Positions 34,373-42,920 of a DNA stretch of 64,000 nt are shown here, piece by piece (within the stretch, counting starts at the first letter, position 1; each line of letters begins with the position of its first letter). The position numbers and the translations under genes were made by a program. The DNA is from CAZFLN01 sp964519905 (lineage in GTDB: Bacteria; Patescibacteriota; Microgenomatia; UBA1400; UBA1396): assembly GCA_964519905.1 (NCBI GenBank), contig CAZFLN010000004.1, forward strand, positions 1 to 64,000, in the 5' to 3' direction. The notes below the pieces were generated by a model. That model searched no databases. It had not been told where the DNA came from and was given only the letters and a program-made list of their open reading frames with translations.

Positions 34373-34621
34373 TCAAACATTTTTAAATCTTCCTTGTTGT
34401 AATTCCTTTGAACCTCTAGTGACAGTTGCTACACCTACTCCCAATTTTTCTGCAATTGTATGCTGCGGTATTCTTTGTTTGAGCATTTTTACTATTTCAA
34501 GACGAGCAGATAACTCCGACAATTCCTTAGAAGTTAAAATACCTCTAAGAAAGTCAGTCATCTCTTCTAAGTCTTTATTCGCAAGAAATGCATTCGATAA
34601 TTGTTTAATTTTTGAGTCCAT
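34373..34621 (-). CDS. TrpR/YerC-family transcriptional regulator
   Basis: The product is 82 aa. It belongs by sequence to the Trp repressor superfamily (YerC/YecD type): an N-terminal helical part with EEMTDFLRGILTSKELSELSARLEIVKML, then a helix-turn-helix QHTIAEKLGVGVATVTRGSKEL. In E. coli TrpR the corresponding helices bind the operator as a dimer with tryptophan as corepressor; whether this protein senses a ligand is unknown. A 28-bp palindrome with an ACTAGT centre covers its -10 and leader, which predicts autorepression. The gene is AT-rich and heads the island operon. Confidence 0.85.
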   Translation of the reverse strand: MDSKIKQLSNAFLANKDLEEMTDFLRGILTSKELSELSARLEIVKMLKQRIPQHTIAEKLGVGVATVTRGSKELQQGRFKNV

Positions 34622-34648
34622 ATACTTGTCTACTAGTTTGATAGTATA
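34621..34648. promoter_or_regulatory. Candidate operator of the TrpR-like regulator
   Basis: An imperfect 28-bp palindrome with outer arms TATACT (34621-34626) and AGTATA (34643-34648) around a perfect centre ACTAGT (34632-34637). The E. coli trp operator is built on the same ACTAGT element. It begins at the start codon and overlaps the -10, so binding would block transcription. Confidence 0.65.
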
Positions 34649-34670
34649 TAGTAAAAGTCAGAGGTGTCAA
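34643..34670 (-). promoter_or_regulatory. Promoter of the island operon
   Basis: On the minus strand a perfect -35 TTGACA (34665-34670) and a -10 TATACT (34643-34648) are separated by 16 bp. The start point would be near 34636, in the centre of the palindromic operator candidate. Confidence 0.8.
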
Positions 34671-34805
34671 TAACAAAGGCTATTCAAAGTCATAACACCA
34701 TTGAAGCTACTCTCTCTCAATATAACCCAGAAGCTGGAAAGCAATTACTGCGTGAAACAAATGAAGGACTACATCCTTTACTCCAAAGAGAGCATCGTTG
34801 AGCAC
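34665..34805 (+). pseudogene. Possible gene remnant at the edge of the island
   Basis: A 46-codon frame beginning GTG contains IEATLSQYNPEAGKQLL and RETNEGLHPLLQ, which looks like normal protein sequence rather than a chance frame. It has no upstream signals, and its GTG lies inside the -35 box of the island promoter. It could be the surviving end of a gene cut when the island inserted. Low confidence. Confidence 0.25.
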
Positions 34806-34845
34806 TCATCTTTCGATCCAGACAAAATCGAAGTAGAATGCTCGT

Positions 34846-35142
34846 ATGTCACCAACGACTCAATCCGCCCAAGAGGCTGCTATAAGCTTCCTGGAAAACA
34901 AAGGGTTCATTCACATTTTTCCCTGGCGCGATGAGCCAAACGCGGTTTACCCAGAACACAGTCATCGAGGAAACGTATCGCTTTGTATTCTTGATGGCTC
35001 CGTCACATTCCATGGTGAACTTCAAAAAACACTCACTGCTGGAGACCAATTCGACGTGCCAGGAGCAACCAAGCACTCTGCCGTCGTCGGCCCAGAAGGA
35101 TGTGAGTATGTGGTTGGTGAAGAAATTGAAGGCGATTCGTAA
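34846..35142 (+). CDS. Small cupin-domain protein
   Basis: The product is 98 aa, a single cupin barrel. The metal-binding pattern is visible as YPEHSHRGNVSLCILDG (HxH with a following Gly turn) and later GDQFDVPGATKHSAVVG (PxxxxH). Small cupins bind metals or small ligands; function is not predictable. The start is chosen because TAGAAT lies exactly six bases before the ATG. Base composition returns to that of the main chromosome here, marking the right border of the AT-rich island. Confidence 0.8.
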   Translation: MSPTTQSAQEAAISFLENKGFIHIFPWRDEPNAVYPEHSHRGNVSLCILDGSVTFHGELQKTLTAGDQFDVPGATKHSAVVGPEGCEYVVGEEIEGDS

Positions 35143-35166
35143 CAACCTTGCAGCAAACCAGCGGTT

Positions 35167-35604
35167 TTACTGAGTCAAATCTGCGATAGATTCGTTCTTC
35201 ATAAAAAGTGCAACGGCAGCAGCATGACCTGGGAGCGTGTTTTCCGGAATTGTTTCAACAGAGAACCATTCCCAAGATTCACACTTATCGGGCTCGAGAA
35301 GTTTTGGCTCCTGAGCGTCAGAACGTACAAGAAAAATAAAATGAATAAAATCATACTTACCCTGATTTTCCCGCACCACTCCTACATACTCCCTGTCAGT
35401 CAACACTAACCCTGTTTCTTCGGCCAATTCTCGCTGCAGAGCGGATTCAAGCTGTTCGTTCACCTCGACAGGTCCACCCGGAAGTCCATACCACCCGGAG
35501 CGATAACTGTTTTTTCTCTTTCCCAAAAGAACTTCATTCTCTGAATTGAGAACTACAGCACACACACCAATTGATTGTGATCGATCTTCAGACGAATACG
35601 CCAT
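35167..35604 (-). CDS. NUDIX hydrolase
   Basis: The product is 145 aa. The Nudix box is complete: GGPVEVNEQLESALQRELAEETGL, with RE..EE and the leading G. WYGLPGG before it and WEWFSVETIPE after it fit ADP-ribose or nucleotide-type hydrolases, but substrate cannot be assigned. The ATG at 35604 is preferred over the open frame to 35652, because GGAAGG lies about eight bases upstream and the longer form overlaps the lipoprotein gene. It lies 19 bp after that gene on the same strand. Confidence 0.88.
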   Translation of the reverse strand: MAYSSEDRSQSIGVCAVVLNSENEVLLGKRKNSYRSGWYGLPGGPVEVNEQLESALQRELAEETGLVLTDREYVGVVRENQGKYDFIHFIFLVRSDAQEPKLLEPDKCESWEWFSVETIPENTLPGHAAAVALFMKNESIADLTQ

Positions 35605-35623
35605 AAAAATTGCCTTCCAATTC

Positions 35624-36160
35624 CTACTCCTGCGCCGGACCAGAATACACAATTACGACCATTACTCCATCGTCTTCGCCATTCACGGTCACGGCCAAAT
35701 TCGTCTCAGTGTCACCGGCGATACTGCCATTGATCATCTTGGTGCCCATGTAATCAGACTTCGTGATATTCCCATAGCCTTGCTCCGTAAAGTACGTGAC
35801 AAAATAATTGTAGGTTTCTTCCACCGAACGCTCAGAAACAACTGAGGCGTACACACTCAATTTTCCGTTTGATTCAGAGGTCATCACTCCGCTACTTTCG
35901 CCTCCACCAATCCAAGCTGGCAACGTCACGACCTTGGTGAGACCAGAAATGTCGCGACTGCCAACGTTGAGCGTTCCTTCGTCGGTGGTCAAAGAATACG
36001 AATCATCACTTTTATTTATTTGTACTTTGCCACCGGTTGCGGTCTGGACGGCCTTCTCGGCAATACGGTTCGACAAACGATCTGTGATCCCACAACCAGT
36101 CAATACAAAACCGGCACCGAAGACCAGAGCTGCGGAAAAAAGTGTATGTGCGTATTTCAT
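35624..36160 (-). CDS. Lipoprotein of unknown function
   Basis: The product is 178 aa. The signal peptide ends in a lipobox, VLTGCGIT, placing the acylated Cys at residue 23. The mature part has two similar beta-rich regions and YNYFVTYFTEQGYGNITK, without a known family. AGAGAGG lies about eight bases before the ATG. It should be tethered on the outer face of the membrane and is probably cotranscribed with the NUDIX gene that follows. Confidence 0.8.
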   Translation of the reverse strand: MKYAHTLFSAALVFGAGFVLTGCGITDRLSNRIAEKAVQTATGGKVQINKSDDSYSLTTDEGTLNVGSRDISGLTKVVTLPAWIGGGESSGVMTSESNGKLSVYASVVSERSVEETYNYFVTYFTEQGYGNITKSDYMGTKMINGSIAGDTETNLAVTVNGEDDGVMVVIVYSGPAQE

Positions 36161-36248
36161 GTGTCGACCTCTCTTTTTAAACCCTTTGTAGACTCAAGGT
36201 TTTCATCATGATACTGGAACACCGAAACTTTTCCAAGAGAACACGCTC

Positions 36249-36797
36249 CTACTCAGTGACGCCCGGCCCCCACTGCGGAGTTGGGTCGGTTTGCCCCACG
36301 TACGTGCCAATTTCGGAGTAATTTTGCATACTTGGAGTATAGGTGCGGAAGAAAATTCCCTTGGCAATTGGCATGCCTGGGTAGAGACAAATCGGATTCG
36401 GGCCAGAATTACTGAGTTCGAGTGTTTCGTGACTGTCTTGCTGGCCTGGCTCGACCAGCATGGAACTCATCACGACTTCGAGGCCAAGTCGCGCTAAATG
36501 CGTACGACCGTCGGTAAAAGAAGCCAGGCCAGTCGAGAGCGAGATCCGCTCAGCAATCTGACCGAGAATAAACTCACCTGGTTTGAGGACATACCCAGCA
36601 TCATCCAAAAAAATTCGTTGGTACTGAACATTGGGACTCAAACGTGTATCGATCACACCACTTGGCAACGGTCGCAAAAGTAAGTCTCCCAAGGAGTATC
36701 GATAACTTGCCGGGCGCAAATTTTCCAAAACAAATGGCTCGATGCTCAGTTCACCCGATTCTCGGGCAGCTAAAATATCACGATCGGACAGAATCAT
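36249..36797 (-). CDS. dcd: dCTP deaminase
   Basis: The product is 182 aa. It deaminates dCTP to dUTP, or directly to dUMP in bifunctional forms. Motifs: MILSDRDILA at the N-terminus, GRTHLARLGLEV (substrate-binding Arg), and TLELSNSGPNPICLYPGMPIAK with the catalytic Glu. The start is ATG 36797, because the upstream ATG at 36806 lies inside the -10 TACGAT and because Dcd proteins typically begin MILSD. The gap from the -10 is seven bases, so the message is leaderless or nearly so. Confidence 0.88.
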   Translation of the reverse strand: MILSDRDILAARESGELSIEPFVLENLRPASYRYSLGDLLLRPLPSGVIDTRLSPNVQYQRIFLDDAGYVLKPGEFILGQIAERISLSTGLASFTDGRTHLARLGLEVVMSSMLVEPGQQDSHETLELSNSGPNPICLYPGMPIAKGIFFRTYTPSMQNYSEIGTYVGQTDPTPQWGPGVTE

Positions 36798-36895
36798 AGT
36801 ACTCATCGTAGCATTCTCCGAGCTCCACTCCTACTGGCTCCTCCACTCCGGGCGATGCTATACTCACCAAAACAGAAAAAACCTCGGGAAATCTC

Positions 36896-37537
36896 ATGCC
36901 TCACTCCACTGCCAATCCTGTGCACACACCGTTTGTGATTGGAGTTGCGGGTGGCTCTGGCTCCGGGAAAAGTACCGTGGTACAAAATCTTTTAGCCGTA
37001 CTGCGTGGCACCAGTACGGTGGTACTTCAGCACGATAACTATTATCGAGATCAATCAGAGCTCCCGATGGAAGATCGAGTGAAAACAAATTATGACCACC
37101 CAGCTTCTCTGGAAACTGACTTACTCGTGGAACACATTCGTGCATTGCGGGCGGGCTCGACAATCGAACAGCCACAATACGATTTTGTGAATCACACCCG
37201 AAGTGCTGATGTCAGCGCAGTCGAGCCCGCCCGCGTCATCATCGTCGAGGGAATTCTTATTTTTGAGCATGAGGCACTGCGAAATGAATGCGCACTCAAA
37301 GTTTTTGTCGATACTGACGACGATATTCGTTTCATCCGTCGGCTGGAGAGAGATATCGAAGAACGTGGTCGTACCGCTGATTCAGTGATTGCGCAGTACC
37401 TCGCAACGGTTCGTCCAATGTACCAACAATTCGTGTGGCCAAGTAAACGTTTTGCCGATGTCATTATTCCTGAGGGTGGATTCAATCAAGTGGCGCTGGA
37501 TCTTTTGCTCGCCCGCGTTCGAGAAATTCTGAGATAG
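36896..37537 (+). CDS. udk: Uridine kinase
   Basis: The product is 213 aa, the usual length. It phosphorylates uridine and cytidine with a nucleoside triphosphate. The P-loop GVAGGSGSGKSTV, the HDNYYRD substrate loop, NYDHPASLETDLL, YDFVNHTR, VEGILIFE and the lid FIRRLERDIEERGRT are all present. A TATACT box about 30 bases upstream and a CGGGA near the start suggest a message with a short leader, unlike many neighbours. It stands with tdk, dcd and pyrEF as a salvage set spread through the window. Confidence 0.93.
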   Translation: MPHSTANPVHTPFVIGVAGGSGSGKSTVVQNLLAVLRGTSTVVLQHDNYYRDQSELPMEDRVKTNYDHPASLETDLLVEHIRALRAGSTIEQPQYDFVNHTRSADVSAVEPARVIIVEGILIFEHEALRNECALKVFVDTDDDIRFIRRLERDIEERGRTADSVIAQYLATVRPMYQQFVWPSKRFADVIIPEGGFNQVALDLLLARVREILR

Positions 37538-37544
37538 CCAAAAA

Positions 37545-38981
37545 CTACAAATAATTTGTCCGCGTCAACTCATACTCTGGCAAGTGGTAGAGGAAAATAG
37601 CGGGAACGTCTTCCACTAAGTATCGCTGAAACTCCAGGTACATTACCTTGCGACGCTGTTGATCAATTTCTTTTCGAGCATCTTCCAAAAGTTTATCCAC
37701 ACGTGGATTTTGGTAACGACTAATATTCCCAGCTTGGTCTGAGTGCCACCATGAGTATTGATCCGGATCAGCCGGAGCCTCACGCGCTAATAAGACCGCT
37801 TGAAAATCACTCAAATCTCGCGCCACGCGCACCGAAACATCAAGCGCGAAGCGATCACAGTTTTCTCGATCATCAGCAATTTCTCCGTTGCGACAAGCAG
37901 CTACAGCTCGTTCCCCAAACGCATTCCAATGAGCGGCTGTCTCTTGCGCCTCACTCAAAAGAGAGACACTCGTGTCCAGCGTAAATGCCATTGGGACTTG
38001 AGGATTTACCCGCTCCCACAACTCCAGCGCGCGCGCAGGATTGTACAAAAAGTCGTTTACTTCGGTTGTGGCATTGTAGGCCCAAGAAGTCGGAGGAATC
38101 GGGCTCAGCGCGCGCAGGAGTTCATCCTCTGCACCTGGTTTTGGCAAAGCATAATTCAGCGCTTGGCGAACCTCACGAGAAAAATCTGGATGCGAGGTAT
38201 TGAAAAACACCCCGACGAATTGTTGTGGATTTATACTTTCATCAAGCTTCGAAAGCCAAGTTCGTCGCACCTCTTCTTCTGGACGAAGCGTCAACTGCTC
38301 AATTCTATCTACCCTCCCCAAGTTATACGCCGTGAGTGCTTCTGGTTCAGAGTTAAAAAATCGGTACACTAACCGCTCTCGATCATTCTCGATGGTAAGT
38401 TGACGCACAAACGGTCCGTTATAACTCACCTCCACCACTCGATACTCACCCAGACCCACCAAACGCGTTGCTTTTACAAATCCCCATCGTCGTTCTTGTA
38501 CCTGTCGATACAGTGGCTGCGACACCACGACGGGAAACGGCGCGTACGCATCTTCCAAGCGAAAGACGACTTCGTTTTCGGTCCAGACAGTTTGAACATC
38601 CGAGAACGTGTACTTCACGTCTTCGGGCGTAAATTGCTTTCCATCTTGCCACCGCAAGTTTTCTTTGAGGAGAAAACGAAATACTCGTCCTTCTTCTTCT
38701 ACGTTCCAACGTTCGGCCAAAACCGGCATCGGTTCGCCCAGTTGATTCACGGCGGTGAGTCCAGAACTCATTTTTTGCTGAATATCCATTGGGAGATCAG
38801 CCCAACTAAATAAGCCAACTCGCCCAACATACTGCGTCCGCTTTGGCTGGGGGAGCAAAACCATCAACCGAGGGAAAACAATCATGAGAGAAATCCCCAA
38901 CACCACACCAATAAAAATACTTCGTCGGTACTTTGACCAAAACGACTGGAGATACCACAGTGATGTACGCCAGGTGATCAT
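37545..38981 (-). CDS. Family 5 extracellular solute-binding protein
   Basis: The product is 478 aa. One N-terminal helix (RSIFIGVVLGISLMIVFPRLMVLLP) anchors a peptide/nickel-type binding domain with VLAERWNVEEEGRVFRFLL, LRWQDGKQFTPEDVKYTF and the C-terminal DPDQYSWWHSDQ. Such proteins deliver oligopeptides to an ABC importer; no importer genes are adjacent. It has no lipobox, so it is held by an uncleaved helix. TACGAT lies exactly six bases before the ATG. Confidence 0.85.
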   Translation of the reverse strand: MITWRTSLWYLQSFWSKYRRSIFIGVVLGISLMIVFPRLMVLLPQPKRTQYVGRVGLFSWADLPMDIQQKMSSGLTAVNQLGEPMPVLAERWNVEEEGRVFRFLLKENLRWQDGKQFTPEDVKYTFSDVQTVWTENEVVFRLEDAYAPFPVVVSQPLYRQVQERRWGFVKATRLVGLGEYRVVEVSYNGPFVRQLTIENDRERLVYRFFNSEPEALTAYNLGRVDRIEQLTLRPEEEVRRTWLSKLDESINPQQFVGVFFNTSHPDFSREVRQALNYALPKPGAEDELLRALSPIPPTSWAYNATTEVNDFLYNPARALELWERVNPQVPMAFTLDTSVSLLSEAQETAAHWNAFGERAVAACRNGEIADDRENCDRFALDVSVRVARDLSDFQAVLLAREAPADPDQYSWWHSDQAGNISRYQNPRVDKLLEDARKEIDQQRRKVMYLEFQRYLVEDVPAIFLYHLPEYELTRTNYL

Positions 38982-39031
38982 ACGTTTATCGTATCATCTT
39001 TCTGATTTCTGAATCATTTCGAAAAACTGTT

Positions 39032-39250
39032 TTATGAACGAAGCAGCAAAATATTAAGAAAAATAAAAACCGCTAACAAAACAAAAGTTGCATGGAACAA
39101 AATCTTTTCTACTCCACGGCGCGTGTGGAAAAATTCTCCACCAGACATAATCCCAGCGCCAGAGAACATCCCACTTTCACCAGCTTGGAGGAGAATCGCC
39201 ATTACCAATAAAAAAGTAATAATAGTGTGGACTAACAACAGGATATCCAT
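39032..39250 (-). CDS. secG: Preprotein translocase subunit SecG
   Basis: The product is 72 aa with two hydrophobic helices (ILLLVHTIITFLLVMAILL and FHATFVLLAVFIFLNILLL) joined by a Gly-rich loop ending in FFHTRRGVEKILF. The loop pattern G-F-RRG is typical of SecG. It assists SecYEA export. TACAAT lies exactly six bases before the ATG. Confidence 0.85.
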   Translation of the reverse strand: MDILLLVHTIITFLLVMAILLQAGESGMFSGAGIMSGGEFFHTRRGVEKILFHATFVLLAVFIFLNILLLRS

Positions 39251-39288
39251 GCCTGGATTGTAGCATATTTTTCAAGGACCGGAAAAAA

Positions 39289-39654
39289 CTAGAGCAGTGT
39301 CTGGAAAAACGAGCCAATCATGGACAAGAACACTGCGACCAAAACCACGCTCCAGAATTCATTAAATTGAATTCCCAGAAGTAAAATTGGCTCGATCGAA
39401 AAACCAGGAACCAGCCACATAGCCAGATAAATCATCAATATATTGATGAGCCATCCAAACAAACCCAGGGTCAAAACGTTAATTGGCAGCAAAAGTACTT
39501 TCAGTAATGGCCGAACAAAGGTGTTCAACACCGCCAAAACAATACCCGCCAAAACCAGAGTAACGGTGTTTGTCACCGACACGGCCGGTAACAACCAACT
39601 CAAAATTAAGATGGATAAAATCGTGGTAATAATTGCGCGGACAAGAGATTTCAT
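39289..39654 (-). CDS. Phage-holin-family-4-like (YvlD) membrane protein
   Basis: The product is 121 aa with four hydrophobic helices. NTFVRPLLKVLLLPINVLTLGLFGWLIN is the conserved segment of the YvlD/phage holin family 4 superfamily, common in bacterial chromosomes with no known function. Nothing nearby suggests a prophage. TACGAT precedes the ATG by exactly six bases. Confidence 0.8.
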   Translation of the reverse strand: MKSLVRAIITTILSILILSWLLPAVSVTNTVTLVLAGIVLAVLNTFVRPLLKVLLLPINVLTLGLFGWLINILMIYLAMWLVPGFSIEPILLLGIQFNEFWSVVLVAVFLSMIGSFFQTLL

Positions 39655-39683
39655 ACTCTCATCGTATCATTTTTCTCTCTTTT

Positions 39684-41003
39684 TTACACTTTCCCGACCA
39701 ACGCATTCCCACTCCGTCTGTGCACCTGCTTCTTTGCAAAGCGATGAGCCTCATCTCTCAGGCTTTGAAGAATTTTGTGTGCATGCCCAAAATCTGTCAC
39801 GGGAATCGTTTCTGGAGCAGAATCATCTACTACAAAAACCAGTCTATCTGGATCTTTAGCGAGACCGATCACCGGCACCGGCCAACTCCACACTTTCTGT
39901 ACCGATCGTACTTGCCCTACTCCACCGTCTATCACGACTAAATCCGGAATCCCCCACTCAGCGTGTTTCTGACGACGACTTAATGCTTCGGCCAACATCG
40001 CGTAGTCATCTGGAGTATTTTTTGAACGAATGTTAAACAAACGGTACTGGTTCGGATCCGGAACGCCCAAAGAACTCACTACCATGGAAACACTGGCGTA
40101 CTTCCCTTGGAAATTTGAGACATCGTATCCTTCAATTCTTCGAATGACCCAATCATCTGGAAGTGAAACTCCATACCGCTGGAAAATCTGTTTGAGTTCT
40201 CGGGCCAAGCGTCGCAATGCTGGTTCCCAGTCCTTCTGCGCCGCGCTAATGAGTGCCAAATCCGGTCCTAAATGGAAGGTTGGTTGCAGTAATTTGTTGA
40301 TGGCCTCGAGTTCTTCTTTGCGGCGCTGCGCTTCTTCAAAACGTTGCTCTCGGGCTAAATCGAGGATCTCTTTCCGGAGTGATTTTTGGACCTGCTCCGA
40401 TCGACCACGCAGAAATTGCTTCAATCGCTGAATATTCTTTTTGTACTCACTCTGCGAAATTTCTCCCACGCAAGCACCAGAACATTGCCCCAAATGAAAA
40501 TAGAAACACGGGCGACCCACCACTCTTCCAGTACGTCCCGCCTGATTACACCAGCGAAAAGCTGGTCGAATAGCCCGCAGCACCTGTTTTGCCATGTACG
40601 CAGATTGATACGGACCGAAAATCTCTCCCTGGATCAGTCCTTTTACAATCTGCTGCCGTCGAACAGTCAGTACGCGAGGGAACTCTTCGTTCGTCACCAC
40701 AATATACAAGGGAGATTTATCGTCCTTGAGTAACACGTTGTAACGAGGTTGATACAAACGAATCAGCTCGGCTTCCTGCAACAAGGCTTCCAGTTCTGAA
40801 CCAGTAACTTGATGCTGCACCGTCACGGCTTCCTGCACCATGAGCCGCTTCTGCGAAGTAAGCTGCTTTAATTGACGATAATTGGCAATTCGATTTTTAA
40901 GACTTTTTGCTTTTCCGACGTACAAAACCGAGCCGTCGAGCCCCAAGAACTGATACACCCCCGGCGCAGAGGGAAACGAACGCGACAACTCCACCCAAGG
41001 CAA
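39684..41003 (-). CDS. uvrC: UvrC excinuclease subunit, short form
   Basis: The product is 439 aa, against about 600 in E. coli. It has the GIY-YIG nuclease (PSAPGVYQF, VLYVGKAKSLKNRI), a Cys-rich region (CFYFHLGQCSGACVG), the UVR domain (RFEEAQRRKEELEAI) and the RNase H-like nuclease (EGYDVSNFQGKYASVSMVV, PDLVVIDGGVGQV). The C-terminal helix-hairpin-helix domain is absent. The gene overlaps the end of the upstream transglutaminase gene by 107 nt in another frame; the GIY-YIG motif begins too close to the start to allow a much later start. Confidence 0.9.
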   Translation of the reverse strand: MPWVELSRSFPSAPGVYQFLGLDGSVLYVGKAKSLKNRIANYRQLKQLTSQKRLMVQEAVTVQHQVTGSELEALLQEAELIRLYQPRYNVLLKDDKSPLYIVVTNEEFPRVLTVRRQQIVKGLIQGEIFGPYQSAYMAKQVLRAIRPAFRWCNQAGRTGRVVGRPCFYFHLGQCSGACVGEISQSEYKKNIQRLKQFLRGRSEQVQKSLRKEILDLAREQRFEEAQRRKEELEAINKLLQPTFHLGPDLALISAAQKDWEPALRRLARELKQIFQRYGVSLPDDWVIRRIEGYDVSNFQGKYASVSMVVSSLGVPDPNQYRLFNIRSKNTPDDYAMLAEALSRRQKHAEWGIPDLVVIDGGVGQVRSVQKVWSWPVPVIGLAKDPDRLVFVVDDSAPETIPVTDFGHAHKILQSLRDEAHRFAKKQVHRRSGNALVGKV

Positions 41004-42843
41004 CGGTACGGATGACTGGGTGGGCGATACTTTTTCTGGCGCTGGTGTGTTGTTCGACAGTGGTTCCTCCTCCCGAAACTTTCAGCTGAACATCACTGGC
41101 AAACATCCAGTCATCTCCACTGAGTTCGAGGTACCGAGTTTTTTTCTGGAAGGGAAGCAAACTGGGAATACTCCACTCTGTTTCTCCCACGACCTCGGCA
41201 CCATGCACTTCGGTCGTTACCACCGTATTATAGCTTGATAATCCGGAAAGATTCTCGACTGTAATTTCAACTTTCTTGGCTTGTCCAAACCAACTCACCC
41301 CACGAAGCGGACGAACCGTCAACGACACCTCCGCTGAGTCCGGAACAAAAGTCTGCAGAGCAATGCTCACTTGAACATCTGGCTCCTGTTCCCCTCCCAA
41401 CTTGTACTCACCAACGGCCAACGGGAGCGAATCACTTAAGCCTTGTTTGGCAAAAGCAATATGGCGCAAATCAAAATGATGGAAGTAATCCACCCCACCG
41501 GTCGTATCTCCCCAGGTTGGATCCACTGGAATCCAAAGACCTCGTTGTACGTCGTAATACTCTGGCCAAGCATGGAGTTCATCTCGAACAAGAGAAAGCG
41601 GTCGCAAAGAGGACGATTGACTCACAGCATATCCTGTGACGCGGCGGGCTGGAATGCCCGCCGCACGAGCCAAAGCAATAAACACGTCCGTGTATTCTTG
41701 GCACAACGCGTTGGATGGGTCTTGAAGTGCCCCAAGAGCTCCCAGTCGCTGAATATTTCCTGGCTGTTGACCACGCGCTGAGTTATATCGCAAGGTCTCA
41801 ACAACAAACGTATAAATAGACTGTGCTGAAGTATTTTTCTTCCCAGCTTGTTGAATCAAATCATGATGCACCGGCCAGTTTCCTTGAGAAGCAAGCCACC
41901 CTGACCCGTCCGATCGCTGCCACCAAGCAGCAGTTTGCTCTCGTAGAGGAGAAACTTGAGGGACTTCCAGTTGCGGCTGGGCAAACAAAACCGCTTGCGC
42001 CGTAGCCGTTATATCTTGGGTGGCTTGCCCAGCCAAACGAAACTGCGCGATCCAATTCCCATCTGCGTCAGTCCGAATAGATTCTGGTCGAGGAGAAATA
42101 TCTTGGTACCACACGCGTTGCCACGAAGTATCTGGCGGCAGCGCCACTTCCACAATTCCCGTATTCTGTGCCGGATTCGTGACGTGATATCGCAGCGACA
42201 AATCATACGTCTGCGACTGACCAAATAAAATGCTCACACCGTCTTTCGCCGCATCAGTAAACCGCACAACTTGTGCTCCATTTATGGTGTCTACTGTGTA
42301 CTGTTCTGGACGAACCCAAGATGGCGATCCAAAATTCTGAGGCACAACAATCATGACGCTGTACTGCTCATAAAAATCAGGGTCCGCCAAACGTGGGACC
42401 GTCACCTCAAGCACCTCTCCATACTTTGAGGCGGTGTCTTGACTCACATACTCCAACGTAAATAATCGTTCGCGATCTCGACCAACCAGCGGATCAGTGT
42501 CTGGGAATAAAACAGTCAGATTGGTGTGGGCTGGCGAGCGACCGATATCGATCGCCAGATTTTTTCCTTGGGCATCGGTCGCTCGCGCCTGCGAAACATC
42601 GGGAGAGTTTACCTGCAATGCATACTGCTTGGCATACTGCACAGACGTGGTGTTCCGGAGTCGAATCTCGAGTTTAACGTGCGTGGAGGAATCGTTTCTG
42701 ACCGTATATGTTGCCGAAACCCGAGCCAAAAATGGCAGATTTTTGGCATTTTCTTCCTGGGCAAAAGCAGTCGACACAGGAAAAAGACTCACTCCAAAAA
42801 AGAGCAAAAAAAACAGAATCTGAATATTTCGCAGCATCCTCAT
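40897..42843 (-). CDS. Secreted, membrane-anchored transglutaminase-like protein
   Basis: The product is about 648 aa. A signal peptide (LFFLLFFGVSLFPVSTAFAQ) is followed by beta-rich domains, a transglutaminase-like cysteine protease domain (NALCQEYTDVFIALARAAGIPARRV with Cys, ELHAWPEYY with His, WIPVDPTWGD with Asp), another beta domain and a C-terminal helix with a basic tail (RKSKKS). The triad is intact, so cross-linking or peptidase activity outside the cell is possible. ATG 42843 is preferred, nine bases after TATGCT; the frame to 42933 has no signal before it. It overlaps uvrC by 107 nt. Confidence 0.82.
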   Translation of the reverse strand: MRMLRNIQILFFLLFFGVSLFPVSTAFAQEENAKNLPFLARVSATYTVRNDSSTHVKLEIRLRNTTSVQYAKQYALQVNSPDVSQARATDAQGKNLAIDIGRSPAHTNLTVLFPDTDPLVGRDRERLFTLEYVSQDTASKYGEVLEVTVPRLADPDFYEQYSVMIVVPQNFGSPSWVRPEQYTVDTINGAQVVRFTDAAKDGVSILFGQSQTYDLSLRYHVTNPAQNTGIVEVALPPDTSWQRVWYQDISPRPESIRTDADGNWIAQFRLAGQATQDITATAQAVLFAQPQLEVPQVSPLREQTAAWWQRSDGSGWLASQGNWPVHHDLIQQAGKKNTSAQSIYTFVVETLRYNSARGQQPGNIQRLGALGALQDPSNALCQEYTDVFIALARAAGIPARRVTGYAVSQSSSLRPLSLVRDELHAWPEYYDVQRGLWIPVDPTWGDTTGGVDYFHHFDLRHIAFAKQGLSDSLPLAVGEYKLGGEQEPDVQVSIALQTFVPDSAEVSLTVRPLRGVSWFGQAKKVEITVENLSGLSSYNTVVTTEVHGAEVVGETEWSIPSLLPFQKKTRYLELSGDDWMFASDVQLKVSGGGTTVEQHTSARKSIAHPVIRTVALGGVVAFVSLCAGGVSVLGARRLGFVRRKSKKS

Positions 42844-42920
42844 TACCTGCACAGCATACCTGGTCAGGCAGCTCACGACCAGAACCGCAAAAAACGCGTT
42901 CTTTCCGGTACAATAGAGGC

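Noticed and set aside
39289..39654. Prophage holin
   Set aside because: The family name includes holin, but the protein is of the chromosomal YvlD type and no phage genes are near.
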